Source: Sarocladium kiliense (lineage: Eukaryota; Ascomycota; Sordariomycetes; Hypocreales; Sarocladiaceae). From it: a stretch of DNA of 64,000 nt. Positions 38,244-47,680 of the stretch are shown in pieces. The stretch lies in NCBI GenBank assembly GCA_030734395.1, contig JAUZTG010000050.1:62001-126000 (forward strand), written 5' to 3'. Below the pieces are notes generated by a model. It searched no databases and was not told where the DNA came from. It was given only the letters and a program-made list of their open reading frames with translations. Position 1 is the first letter of the stretch, and every line of letters starts with the position of its first letter. Position numbers and translations under genes: made by a program.

Positions 38244-41200
38244 CAAGCCCTCAGACTCTACGCATTTTGCAGTACAACGTCCAGAAGTCGAGAGATGTCG
38301 TCCTAGCGAGCCTTTTTCGAAACAGCAAGACTCTCGAGTACGACATCTTGGCAATCCAAGAACCCTGGCGTAATCCATTCATCGACACAACATACCACCC
38401 ACTCAAGACACACTTCCACCTGATGTACCTCGCTGACGGCGGGACGAGAGTGTGCTACTACATCAACAAGCGTATCGACGCGGCTACCTGGAGTGTCTCG
38501 TATATCTCCAAGGACATCATATCATTGCGAATACGCGAACCCCGATCCGGAAAGACAGTTCAGATCGTAAATGTCTACAACGAAGGGGGAACCGACACGC
38601 TGTTCACACTAAGCGAGGCGATTGGCAAGATAGACGCATGCGACGAGGCGGTCATAGTTGGAGACTTCAACATACACCATCCATTATGGTCGGGAACAGG
38701 TCGACGCATCAACGACAGATCCAGTGCGAATCAACTCCTTTCCATCATCGAGGACTTTCAACTACACCTTCTAACAGTACCCGGGACGCCGACCCACCGA
38801 TGGAAAGACGGAGAATCCACAATCGATCTAACATTTGCCACGGAGGACCTGGCATCCTGTGTAGTCCACTGCAGGGTCGATAGGGATCTGGACTGCGACT
38901 CGGACCACCTCCCGATCGCCCTAGCCCTTGACTGGAAATGGAAACCAGCCGCTCCGATGAGAAAGCGGCTATGGGCAAAGACGGACCCGATTGCACTCCG
39001 ACAGACGGTCAAGGACCACCTTGAAGAAAATGACGTTGGAACACTAAGCGATGAGCAGAGCATTGATAAAGCGGTCTCTTCGATCATTGGCGCATTGAAA
39101 GACGGCATCGAGATGTCGACACCGTGGTCAAACCCATCCCCTCACTCAATTGCAGGTTTCGACCAAGAGTGCAAAGATATCTGTTCAGAGGTCCAGCAGC
39201 TCCGCCGGAGATGGCAAAGAACGAGACAGGAAGACGACTACGAAGCTTACAGACAAGCACGTAACAAGAAGGGCAGGCACATACAAAAACTTCTGCGCAA
39301 TACCCATCGCCAGAGGGTTGAGGAGGCATCCGCGTCACAATCGGGACTCTGGAACCTAGTCAAGTGGGCTAAGAATAGAGGCAGCACGACACCTGCGTGC
39401 ACACCTCCGCTAGTGAAGCCGAACGGGGAGCTTGCCCACGAACCACAGGAGAAGGCTCAGCTGCTTCGTCAGGCCCTTTTCCCGCCCCCAGCAAGAGCGG
39501 ACCTATCCGATATCGAAGGATATCAATATCCCCCGGATATTGAATGCCCGGACATCACGGGACCGGAGATAGAGAAAGCGATACGCGGGACCTCTCCTAA
39601 CAAGGCGCCAGGAGGTGACGGAATCACCAATGGAATTCTGCAACAAGTCATGGATATCATTCTTCCGCGTCTCCAAACACTCTTCAATGCATGCCTCCGG
39701 CTAGGCTACTGCCCAGCGCATTTTCGGGATGCCATCACGGTGGTGCTTCGAAAACCGGGCAAAGACGATTACGCCCAACCGAAGGCATACAGGCCAATTG
39801 CTCTCCTCAACACGCTGGGGAAAGCCCTGGAAGCCGTCATAGCGAACCGCTTGGCCTACCTGGCGGACACCTATGGGCTTCTCCCCAGCCGTCACACGGG
39901 AGGACGAAAACTCGCATCTACAGAACACGCCATGCACTTTCTTCTCCAATGCATACACCGAGCTTGGTCTGAGGGTAAGGTAGCGTCGCTGTTGCTACTC
40001 GATGTGTCCGGAGCATACGATAACGTATGCAAGGAAAGGCTGCTGCATAACCTGAGGAAACGCTGTGTCAGCCAGAAAATTGTGAACTGGGTCGCCTCAT
40101 TTCTCACCAACCGATCCACAAGCCTCAAGTTCCAGGAGTACACGGACCCGTCGACGGCTATCCAGATAGGTATCCCGCAAGGTTCACGTATCTCGCCGAT
40201 TCTATATCTGTTCTACAACGCAGATCTCATCGAAGCATGCAAGACGGAGGAGCAAGATGAAGGGGACGATCGTGGATGCGAAACGGAAGCGGTCGGATAC
40301 ATTGATGATGCATCAATCCTGGCGATCGGCCCGACAGCGCCTCGTAACTGCAAGACCCTGAAGGCTATTCACCGGAAGGCTGAAGACTGGGCATCGAAGC
40401 ATGGGTCACAATTCGCTCCGGCGAAATACGAGCTTGTTCATTTCACCAGAGATCCTAAGCTTAACACTACACACGCTCTCCGCCTCCCGCAAGCCACGAT
40501 CAAAGCCTCACGGTACTGCCGTTATCTTGGAGTCCAGCTGGACACCAGACTCCAGTGGGGCCCTCACCGCGAGAAGATGGAAGCGGCTGCGACGAAGCGA
40601 TTGTCTGCTCTGTCAGCCCTGGCTTCGTCAACATGGGGAACGGGGATGGTCAACCTTCGACAAGTTTACCGAGCCATGATCGTGCCTCAGATGTTGTATG
40701 GATGTTCCGCATGGCATGTACCAGGCAACGAACGATCTGGAAGAGGGAGTGCGATGATCAGTGCAATGCAGAGGATCCAAAGACGAGCAGCCCAGACCAT
40801 CACAGGCGCATTCCGGACAACGGCAGGGGCTGCGGTCGACGTTGAAGCGCACCTGCTCCCTATAATACAGCAGATGGAACAAACAGCACTTGAGACCACG
40901 TTGCGCATCAGGACCAGCCCCACGTCCGTCGACATGGCTACGTCCAGGGATGGGGTTCGGAGCGAGCTGCAAAGTCCTCTCGACCAACTTTCAAGCATGC
41001 TGGCGCGCAAGTACGACCTACAGGTGGACCGGCTCGAGAAACGCATCCCGCACGTCGTGCCACCTTGGTGGACACCGCCTTCAGTCTACATCGCCGCATC
41101 ATCAGAGGAGGCAATCAAGGAACACGATGCAACTGCTACGGATAAGATTCGCATCTATACGGATGGAAGCGGCATCAACGGTCACGTGGGAGCTGCAGCA

Positions 41201-42073
41201 GTCGCTCTGGGGATACGGCCTGATGGCAGTGACGCGAAACGAACACAGTACATGGGCACGTCTGCTACGTCGACGGTGTACTCTGCGGAACTCAGGGGCC
41301 TGGTTCTTGCATTGGAGATACTACTAGAAATGCAGACAGCTCATGCAACTATCCGTAAATGCGCCATCTTCACCGACAACCAGGCCGCCATGCAAGCCCT
41401 CCGAAACCCAAAAACACCGTCAGGCCAATACATACTCGTTGAGGCCGTTCGAATCCTCGACCAGCTCCGCAGCCTCGGATGGAATATTGAGTTCCGATGG
41501 ATTCCAGCACATGTGGGAGTCCCCGGAAACGAAGCAGCAGACCAAGCAGCCAAGGAAGCGGCCGAGCACCACCCGGAAGGACTAGAACCGGAGACCCTCA
41601 GGACCCTCATTGCGACAACCAAGGCGACTGTCCGCAAAACCATGAAGGTCGAGTGGAAGGCGTCCTGGGAGAAGGCCAAGCATGGCAGAGACCTGTTCAA
41701 GCTTGGCGTCAAACCAGGGAAAGCGACCCTCGACCTCCATGCCGGAACACACAGAGCGATCAGCTCTGTCATTACACAGATGCGCACCGGCAAGATCGGC
41801 CTGCGGGCGTATCTCGCCAGCATCAACAAAGCAGACACAGACAAATGCGAATGCGGCTATGGCCCACAGACGGTGCGGCATGTCCTCCTGGAGTGCCGTC
41901 ACTGGACAGAAGAAAGACACAAAATGTGGGCAGGCAAACAACCATGCGTTGACATCAAACGCATTCTCGGAAGCTCGTCAAAAGCAGTCCAAGCAGCAAA
42001 GATGATGATAAGGACGGGCCTATTGAAGCAATTCAAGGCGGTACCATCCACCGTACTCACATACTCAGCGTAG
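38240..42073 (+). CDS. LINE ORF2, endonuclease-reverse transcriptase-RNase H polyprotein
   Basis: 1277 residues. The start codon ATG 38240 shares bases with the ORF1 stop (ATGA), the arrangement used for stop-and-restart translation. Residues ~1-230 form an APE-type endonuclease: ILQYNVQKSR, AIQEPWRNP, VIVGDFNIHHPLWSG, DSDHLPIAL. Residues ~450-720 form the reverse transcriptase: NKAPGGDGITNGIL, YRPIALLNTLGKALE, LLLDVSGAYDNV, IPQGSRISPILY and the catalytic YIDD. Residues ~970-1110 form RNase H: IYTDGSGINGHVG, YSAELRGLVLALE, IFTDNQAAM, WIPAHVGVPGNEAADQ. A CCHC element (CECGYG...H...C) ends the protein near residue 1202. All catalytic positions visible to me are intact. Confidence 0.93.
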   Translation: MTSPQTLRILQYNVQKSRDVVLASLFRNSKTLEYDILAIQEPWRNPFIDTTYHPLKTHFHLMYLADGGTRVCYYINKRIDAATWSVSYISKDIISLRIREPRSGKTVQIVNVYNEGGTDTLFTLSEAIGKIDACDEAVIVGDFNIHHPLWSGTGRRINDRSSANQLLSIIEDFQLHLLTVPGTPTHRWKDGESTIDLTFATEDLASCVVHCRVDRDLDCDSDHLPIALALDWKWKPAAPMRKRLWAKTDPIALRQTVKDHLEENDVGTLSDEQSIDKAVSSIIGALKDGIEMSTPWSNPSPHSIAGFDQECKDICSEVQQLRRRWQRTRQEDDYEAYRQARNKKGRHIQKLLRNTHRQRVEEASASQSGLWNLVKWAKNRGSTTPACTPPLVKPNGELAHEPQEKAQLLRQALFPPPARADLSDIEGYQYPPDIECPDITGPEIEKAIRGTSPNKAPGGDGITNGILQQVMDIILPRLQTLFNACLRLGYCPAHFRDAITVVLRKPGKDDYAQPKAYRPIALLNTLGKALEAVIANRLAYLADTYGLLPSRHTGGRKLASTEHAMHFLLQCIHRAWSEGKVASLLLLDVSGAYDNVCKERLLHNLRKRCVSQKIVNWVASFLTNRSTSLKFQEYTDPSTAIQIGIPQGSRISPILYLFYNADLIEACKTEEQDEGDDRGCETEAVGYIDDASILAIGPTAPRNCKTLKAIHRKAEDWASKHGSQFAPAKYELVHFTRDPKLNTTHALRLPQATIKASRYCRYLGVQLDTRLQWGPHREKMEAAATKRLSALSALASSTWGTGMVNLRQVYRAMIVPQMLYGCSAWHVPGNERSGRGSAMISAMQRIQRRAAQTITGAFRTTAGAAVDVEAHLLPIIQQMEQTALETTLRIRTSPTSVDMATSRDGVRSELQSPLDQLSSMLARKYDLQVDRLEKRIPHVVPPWWTPPSVYIAASSEEAIKEHDATATDKIRIYTDGSGINGHVGAAAVALGIRPDGSDAKRTQYMGTSATSTVYSAELRGLVLALEILLEMQTAHATIRKCAIFTDNQAAMQALRNPKTPSGQYILVEAVRILDQLRSLGWNIEFRWIPAHVGVPGNEAADQAAKEAAEHHPEGLEPETLRTLIATTKATVRKTMKVEWKASWEKAKHGRDLFKLGVKPGKATLDLHAGTHRAISSVITQMRTGKIGLRAYLASINKADTDKCECGYGPQTVRHVLLECRHWTEERHKMWAGKQPCVDIKRILGSSSKAVQAAKMMIRTGLLKQFKAVPSTVLTYSA

Positions 42074-42354
42074 ACGAGTGATTACTGTCAAACAGAAGCA
42101 AAGGAAGGCTGGGAAGGGCCGGACAAGTCAGAGACACTGAACGAGTTCAATAGCTGTAGATACAAACCAGGAAGAGGCTGCCCACCAGAGGTAGACAGGA
42201 AGATGATACTCGATAAGTGAACAGCCTGTTGGCGCAGGACATTTCATGGTGGGGTGGAAGTCAGACCTGAGAGCCGACGATGGGCGGCCTCGACCTTGTA
42301 TTTATAGTTGTACTGCTGCATAGCTGCCGGTAAAGGCGGCTGGGACAGTCTATG

Positions 42355-42386
<32 letters not shown>
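42355..42386 (+). repeat. LINE 3' tail, (AATC)8
   Basis: Eight perfect AATC tetranucleotides between the 3' UTR and the right target duplication. Tandem short repeats, instead of poly(A), end several I/Tad-type LINEs. Confidence 0.85.
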
Positions 42387-42390
<4 letters not shown>

Positions 42391-42546
42391 GCCGGGCATC
42401 AAAAGGCCTATGCCAGTGGACGGCCTATGCCAGTGGGAGGCCTATGCCAGTGGGAGGGCACCAAAAGGCCTATGCCATTGGCCGGGCATCAAAAGGCCTG
42501 TGCCACGGGGTACGAAAAGGCTTATGCCAATGGTGTAGCCTGTGTG
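42387..42546 (+). repeat. AAAAGGCCTATGCCATTGG minisatellite, right part
   Basis: Begins with the right target duplication ATTGGCCGGGCATC (42387-42400) and continues the array interrupted at 36016. Units grow more divergent to the right (GTAGCCTGTGTGCCG, GACCTGTATGCCGC). Confidence 0.8.
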
Positions 42547-42929
42547 CCGTTGTAACCTCTGCTGGTGTGACCTGTATGCCGCTATAGCCTGTGCGCTACA
42601 GCTTGGGTGCTACAACCTGTCCCGGCACGTCCTCAAGCTTTTGCCTACATTACAAGACCTGGTAGTGGCCTAGGTTCCTGTGAACTCAGCTGCAAGTCTC
42701 GATATCCTAAAACCCCATTGCCAGTACCGCGCGAAGTGGTTGATCTTGCGAAACAGAGCAACAGCCCGCCGCCGGATTCAGGGCTCAGAACACGTTAGAA
42801 GCTCCGATCGGTAAGAAGGGCCGGTTGGCCATCGGGTACGCACTTGTTTTAAACCAAGTTTTATGTCCAGGCTTTCTCCAACAACTCGAGAGCGCGCTAT
42901 ATAACTCCTTGAGACAACGCTTGTGAAAG
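42547..42929. other. Intergenic
   Basis: Degenerate minisatellite remnants (GCCTGTGCGCTAC) to about 42620, then the promoter of family member 3; TATATAAC at about 42897-42904 is a likely TATA box 30 bp before its ATG. Confidence 0.4.
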
Positions 42930-43808
42930 ATGCCGCCAGACTACTGCGATATCCAGATCGGTCGAGAGTGCAACAACCCAGAACACACGAGGTTGCAAGC
43001 TGTTGAGAGCAATAGCCAAGAGTCAACTCGTGACATTCTGGTAAACACTATTTGCGCAGACTTGGTACCTCAAGATGCTGTTGGCCATTTCCTCTACGCC
43101 TTTGGTTCCGTGGCACGCGTTTGGTACACGCTGCTCAGCAGAACGACCCCACCTGATCGCATCCGAAGCACAGACAGGTGGTTCATTGATGCCTTCAGAG
43201 CCTTAGATCTTGCGATCACAGGCCAACAAGACTGCTCACGCCTGCTTGCCAGACTAGCTTATGTGCAGCTCTACCGCCTCTTGCGAATTCTTGAAAGACA
43301 TGTGGCCCTCGATCGGAAGGTGCATCACATTCGCAGCCGAAGCCCGAACTCCAGTATTGCCCTCGATATTTACATGGCTGCCCAAAGCTGTAATCCTCCG
43401 TCCATACGTCAATTAATCGAGCGCAAGAGCCTGGCGAAGCGATGGAACGACCTGGCCGGTCGATGGGCTATCTTTGTCTTACTTTACTCGGAGGACGCCG
43501 AGGATATTATGTGCGAACAATCCATTCTTTACTGTCATACAATCTTGCTAACTTTCCTTCACAGTCGATGCCATAGACGACCCGATCGCACCGCATTCCA
43601 GCTTGTGGCTGGGAGGATTCTTGATAATTGGTCTGGTCGTTTGCATAAGGTATGCGAAATTGCAGAGCAGGGACTGGAAGCGGCTGCGCAGTCAAACAAG
43701 CAAGACGACATAGAACTCCTTGTCTTGAAGTGTCAAAATGAATTACGGACACCGGACCATGCTGTGGTGAGTACTACAGAGGAGGGAGGCCACATAGCGG
43801 AGTCTTAG
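42930..43808 (+). CDS. Unrecognised paralogous family, member 3
   Basis: Exons 42930-43510 and 43565-43808 around a 54-nt intron (GTGCGA, branch GCTAAC, acceptor CACAG). The intron length is a multiple of three and has no stop, so it reads through in genomic DNA, but position and phase match the introns of members 1 and 2. 274 residues when spliced. Shared blocks: SRTTPPDRIRSTDRWFIDAF, RALDLAITGQQ, RLLARLAYVQLYRLLRILER, LDIYMAAQ, LIERKSLAKRWNDLAGRWAI, FVLLYSEDAEDI, then RCHRRPDRTAFQLVAGRI. The C-terminal tail is acidic and unlike member 2. No recognised domain. It lies just right of the minisatellite and LINE. Confidence 0.72.
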   Translation: MPPDYCDIQIGRECNNPEHTRLQAVESNSQESTRDILVNTICADLVPQDAVGHFLYAFGSVARVWYTLLSRTTPPDRIRSTDRWFIDAFRALDLAITGQQDCSRLLARLAYVQLYRLLRILERHVALDRKVHHIRSRSPNSSIALDIYMAAQSCNPPSIRQLIERKSLAKRWNDLAGRWAIFVLLYSEDAEDIMCEQSILYCHTILLTFLHSRCHRRPDRTAFQLVAGRILDNWSGRLHKVCEIAEQGLEAAAQSNKQDDIELLVLKCQNELRTPDHAVVSTTEEGGHIAES

Positions 43809-44284
43809 ACTATCATCTTCTTCTTTCTCATTTTGTAATTTATTGCATAGCCCATACCTAGACATTGCCTGATTGTTATGCCTTTCGTGCTTGCGCATTG
43901 CCACTATTTGGCCTAGCCTAGTGCTACAGAGTGCACGTTGATTTTGCAGGCTTAGGGCCCATGTTCAGACTTGTAGGCTTACTTTGTATCAGGAAGCGCA
44001 TGGACCCGCTGAAGGCTAAGAATGCACGGTTACGGCTATAACAGAGTATGCAAAGCTCTCCACAGAGAAAAGGGGGCCTCTTAGCAGTCCTTCGTCGGAT
44101 CAGGTCAGCAAATGGCGCAGAACGAATTGAGCTTCGGAAGTCCGTGGCCGCAAAACATTCACCAGTCTAATGTGCATATCATAACTAGGGTAGGGCTTTG
44201 TTACCAGATGCCCAATCAGATATTAGCTTCAAGCAATAGCAGTATATTCAAGTGAAATGCAGCAGCTGATACAATAGTATACCA
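43809..44284. other. Intergenic between convergent genes
   Basis: No coding signal; 3' flanks of member 3 and of the BTB gene. Confidence 0.4.
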
Positions 44285-45677
44285 TCAGCAGAGTCGGTCT
44301 ATCATCCGATCTACTAAATCAGCCGCAAAGCCGGGCACCTCTTTCAGAAGAATCCACCGTCCTTCCAGTCTACACACATCCTCCACCACGCAAGCCGCAT
44401 ACTGTGTAACGAGCTGCTTCAAAAGGCATTCTCCCGCCGGGCAATGACCATAGACGTAGCGGACAAGATTGCTGAACTCGGAGATGAAGGCTGATGGCCA
44501 GACATCATGTTGCGCCATTTCGAGGGCTAGACGCGTAGAAGCTAGATTCATGAGAGCCGGAATGTCGAATTCGTTGGCGAAAACCCAGAGTCTGGCATGG
44601 CCGCTGAAACTGAAGGACAATGTCTCAGTCTTCGGCTTACAATGAACATTGCTTTGGTCAATAATGCCGCCAGTGTACTTCTGCGCGAAATCGGAGAGAC
44701 ATCGTCGTTTCTTCTTAGAGGGACCACAGTCGCAGACGGTCGAGTCCAGCGAGAATTTCCGCTTGACGGACGGAGAACTGCCCAAGCTTGTGGGTTTTGC
44801 CTCTACACTGTCAAATAAGCCAGCGCGAGGCTGGTAGTTATTGTGAGGACCAAACAGACCCCCTGTTGTATCAAAGACAGAAGTGGAAGGCTGCTGCGGC
44901 TTTGGGCCACTGAACAGACCACCCGATGCGCCGAAGCCGCCAACACCAAACAGACCACCCGTTGAGCCAACGCCCCTGCCAAAGACGGAAGTGGAAGGCT
45001 GCTGCGGCATTGGGCCACCAAACAAACCACCCGTTGAGCCGACGCCACTGCCAAAGAGAGAAGTGGAAGGCTGCTGCGGCATTGAGCCACCAAACAGACC
45101 CCGAGAAATCGGGGCTGTTTCCACGGCCTGGTAGAGTGGCTTGGAAAGGCATTCTTGGTCTGTAAGGGGACCACCAACAGACAAAGTCGTGCTGTGAGAG
45201 CTGTCTTTACTACAACCTCGATGTATGGTCGAACTGATTGCAATGTTTTGGTCCCAGAGCTCCTCGCCTATGGATGCCGTCATTTGCGATGCTGCCTCCA
45301 CCTGTTTGCTGGGTTCTTCCTTTTCGTCCGACTGGAAGCTCATGTAGGTCCCAGTGTATAAGAATTGCATAAAGCGAAAGAAAACGTCTTCGCCGGTGTC
45401 CTCCAGTGCGACATAGCCATCGGGGGACTTCTCCAATTCTCGGTGGGCGAGATCAGTGAGTGGCGCTGAAAGAAGCGACAACAGGCCGGTGTGAATCATG
45501 AATGCAGTCTCGTCTCGCCCCACAATGAATCGTGACTGTTTCGACATCAAGCTGGCCAATTATTAGACGACATTGCGTATAAGCTATCAGAAGCACGTAC
45601 CGCTCTAGTTGGTGTGGCGCTATGCCCATCAGCCCTCGCCAGCTTTCGCCCTGTGAAGCAACCTGGGTGGAAGACAT
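44285..45677 (-). CDS. BTB/POZ protein with nucleoporin-like GLFG repeats
   Basis: Exon 1 45677-45601, 49-nt intron 45600-45552 (GTACGT, TCTAAT branch, GGCCAG), exon 2 45551-44285; phase 2 join; 447 residues. Residues ~27-100 match a fungal BTB domain: SRFIVGRDETAFMIHTGLLS, HRELEKSPDGYVALEDTGED, FFRFMQFLYTGTYMSF. Residues ~174-272 hold a GLFG/FG-repeat tract: RGLFGGSMPQQPSTSLFGSG, GGLFGGPMPQQPSTSVFG, GGLFSGPKPQQPSTSVF, TGGLFGPHNN. A Cys/Lys patch (CDCGPSKKKRRC) follows, then a helical C-terminal region typical of fungal BTB proteins (LWVFANEFDIPALMNLASTR). BTB domains dimerise and often adapt Cullin-3 ligases; FG repeats are the hallmark of nuclear-pore permeability. The combination in one protein is unusual. 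Confidence 0.8.
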
Positions 45678-46190
45678 CGTGGTTTTTCTGTTCGGTTCGC
45701 TAGATTTGAGTCGTTGATAAGTTTGTATGATGAGTGTGAAGTCAAATTCTTTTGTGCTAGCTGGGAAGCGATGAGTCGGAGCCTTACCCATCTTATAGTC
45801 GTGGAAGTCCGCATGGTCTCTAGCCATGGCTCGTTGCGCCGTGAAACGGGCTGACAGGAGGCCGAAGTACAGGCGGTAGCCAGGTCAATGGAGCCGCAGG
45901 CGAGGGTGCATGCCCGGTTCCGCGGCCACGCGCCGAGGACCCCAACACACATCCACATTGGGAGATCAGCTATCGGTATGTATCCTCTTTGGCGTTGGAA
46001 CTTCAGGTGCTTATTTTCACCGCTAGTGGAAATACGCATCTTGGTGTTCACAATTGTGGTTATGTTATGAGGTCAGCCTTAGCTTATCGTCAATCAAAAG
46101 CGAGTATATATATTCATTGTGTCGGTGTAACATGTCGCCTGCAATTGCATATAAAGTTTCCACTAAAACGCCAGTCACAAAGCTATAGTA
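45678..46190. other. Intergenic
   Basis: Promoter side of the BTB gene and 3' flank of the next minus-strand gene. No supported coding sequence. Confidence 0.35.
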
Positions 46191-46783
46191 CTAAATGAAA
46201 GTCTGAACTTGACCATGCCACGCTACTGCAGATTGAGCACATAGATGTCGCTTCAACTCCAGAATGGTGTCTTCGCCCCTTGTGATTTCGGCCCGCAACG
46301 ACGAGTTTACCCTCCTTTCCTCTGTCAACTGTTTGAGCAGCTTATCCATCTTCGATGAAAGGATAGAGTTCATCTTTCGAAGAAGAGCAATGGTGTCATT
46401 TTTGGAAGACACGCGATCTTTGGCTTCCAGCAGCTCTGCTGTAGCCCGCGCACGCAATGTCTCCAGCTTGTCGTATTCAGCAAGGATCCATCTGCTCCTC
46501 TGATCGAACGAATCGGCGCAGGGGCAACCTGCCAGGCAAGCTTCGAGCGAATTTATGAAGATGATTATCTCATCCTTGAACTGTAAGCAGGCTGGTTCCG
46601 CCATAGGGCATGAGTGCATACCTGAAAAGCACGTCGAGGAACTGGCTTCCTCTCGATGAAGTGTTGATGTACTGGTGTCACAGAAGCAACGTGAGGCATG
46701 CTGTTTGATTTCCGTGCAACGCGAGCGATGACTGGATCACAGCGAATCCGACATTGTCCAGCCGGGATCTCATCGAACTTCAA
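46191..46783 (-). CDS. Coiled-coil hypothetical protein, 2 exons
   Basis: ATG 46783; exon 1 to 46622 (54 codons), 41-nt intron 46621-46581 (GTATGC..TTACAG), exon 2 46580-46191; 183 residues, phase 0. After a basic N-terminus (VIARVARKSNSM), residues ~65-80 carry a Cys pair (CLAGCPCADSF), then a long coiled coil runs to near the end (LAEYDKLETLRARATAELLE, DTIALLRKMNSILSSKMDKL, EITRGEDTILELKRHL). No known domain. Function unknown. Confidence 0.62.
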
Positions 46784-47680
46784 TGGAATGAGCTGGGCCG
46801 AACCATTTGGTAACGGTGGGGCTGCTTACCCCGAAATAGCTATCAATGCATAGCCACATCATAGAGAAGCGTGCCGGCAGACGGGACGCTCTCGTCGCGA
46901 TGTATTTTCGAACGGGCTATTAATAACATAGATCGCATAGCGCATGGCCACCATGGGGGTGCAGGCATACACATGCAGGAGCAGGCTGGCGTCCATAGTT
47001 CCGGTAATTTTGGAAGCCAGTACGCAGGTGGTTCTACATGCGACAAGTGTAGTCCGGAAACGACCCGTGACTGATGGAACACTCCATTTCGAAAATGCTA
47101 TGCTTTCAAAGCAAGGCATACTTGGAATCATCTCAAAGCCCCATGCGATGTCGAACCACTTCAGTTTAGAACTTAGAGGTTTGGTTGCAGGGTAGGCCCA
47201 AGCGGAATGATTCCAGAGGGGTCTGCTTGGATGAACTCCCACTAACAGTCTGCACCTGACCGGCCGTGGGATCCTGCGTGTAGTCCTTCGTTTCAGCGAT
47301 GGTACATTCAATCGAGAGAGGTACTTCTTTTAGAAGCGCAGTGTAAAGAAATACCTGGACTTTAACGCGACGGGGTGTTCAACGTTGGACTGAGCATCAG
47401 ACCCATGTGGGTTTGATTGGATGGGGGGGGCAAGGAGGTTTGGCGCCCATATCCCTCTTACCAACGGTGAGCGAATCAATGGTGGACACCACTCGCACTT
47501 CAGACACACACTCCTCCTCTCGGCCGCCAAACTTGACCTGACCTGCTTCAACTTCTCTAGGGATCAAGCGGAGATTCCATTCTACGATTCACAGTGCAGG
47601 CCAGAAGATGAGGCCACCAGGACCACCACCTTGGCGAAAATCGAGCTCAAAACTGCCTTGAGCCGGGACGCGCGCTCACG
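46784..47680. other. Interval with one unsupported minus-strand frame
   Basis: A 150-codon minus frame (46859-47311) has coding-like patches (LKWFDIAWGFEMI) but starts at a non-ATG and has no splice support. CTTCAACTTCTCTAGGG near 47550 may be leader of the gene at 47681. A run of eight G at 47423 is noted. Confidence 0.3.

Larger units (their letters stand above)
36017..42386 (+). mobile_element. Full-length non-LTR retrotransposon (LINE, Tad/I-like)
   Basis: About 6.37 kb, flanked by a 14-bp direct duplication. 5' UTR 36017-36149, ORF1 36150-38243, ORF2 38240-42073 overlapping by ATGA, 3' UTR to about 42354, and a tail of eight AATC units (42355-42386) in place of poly(A). ORF2 has the order endonuclease, reverse transcriptase, RNase H, C-terminal CCHC, as in the fungal Tad and I groups. 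Both ORFs are free of stops and frameshifts, so the copy could still be competent, and its integration may be recent. Inserted in the minisatellite between members 2 and 3 of the local gene family. No other copy lies in this window. Confidence 0.9.

Noticed and set aside
36744..41941. Long minus-strand ORFs within the LINE
   Set aside because: Antisense to clearly functional ORF1/ORF2 motifs; no independent features.
42352..42555. Short ORFs through the AATC tail and right minisatellite
   Set aside because: Low-complexity translation of repeat units only.
43511..43564. Member 3 of the paralogous family read as intronless
   Set aside because: The in-frame stretch has intron signals at the position and phase of the introns in members 1 and 2, and removing it restores the aligned RCHRRP block.
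46859..47311. 150-codon minus frame with some coding-like patches
   Set aside because: Begins at TTG with no in-frame upstream exon found; no family resemblance.
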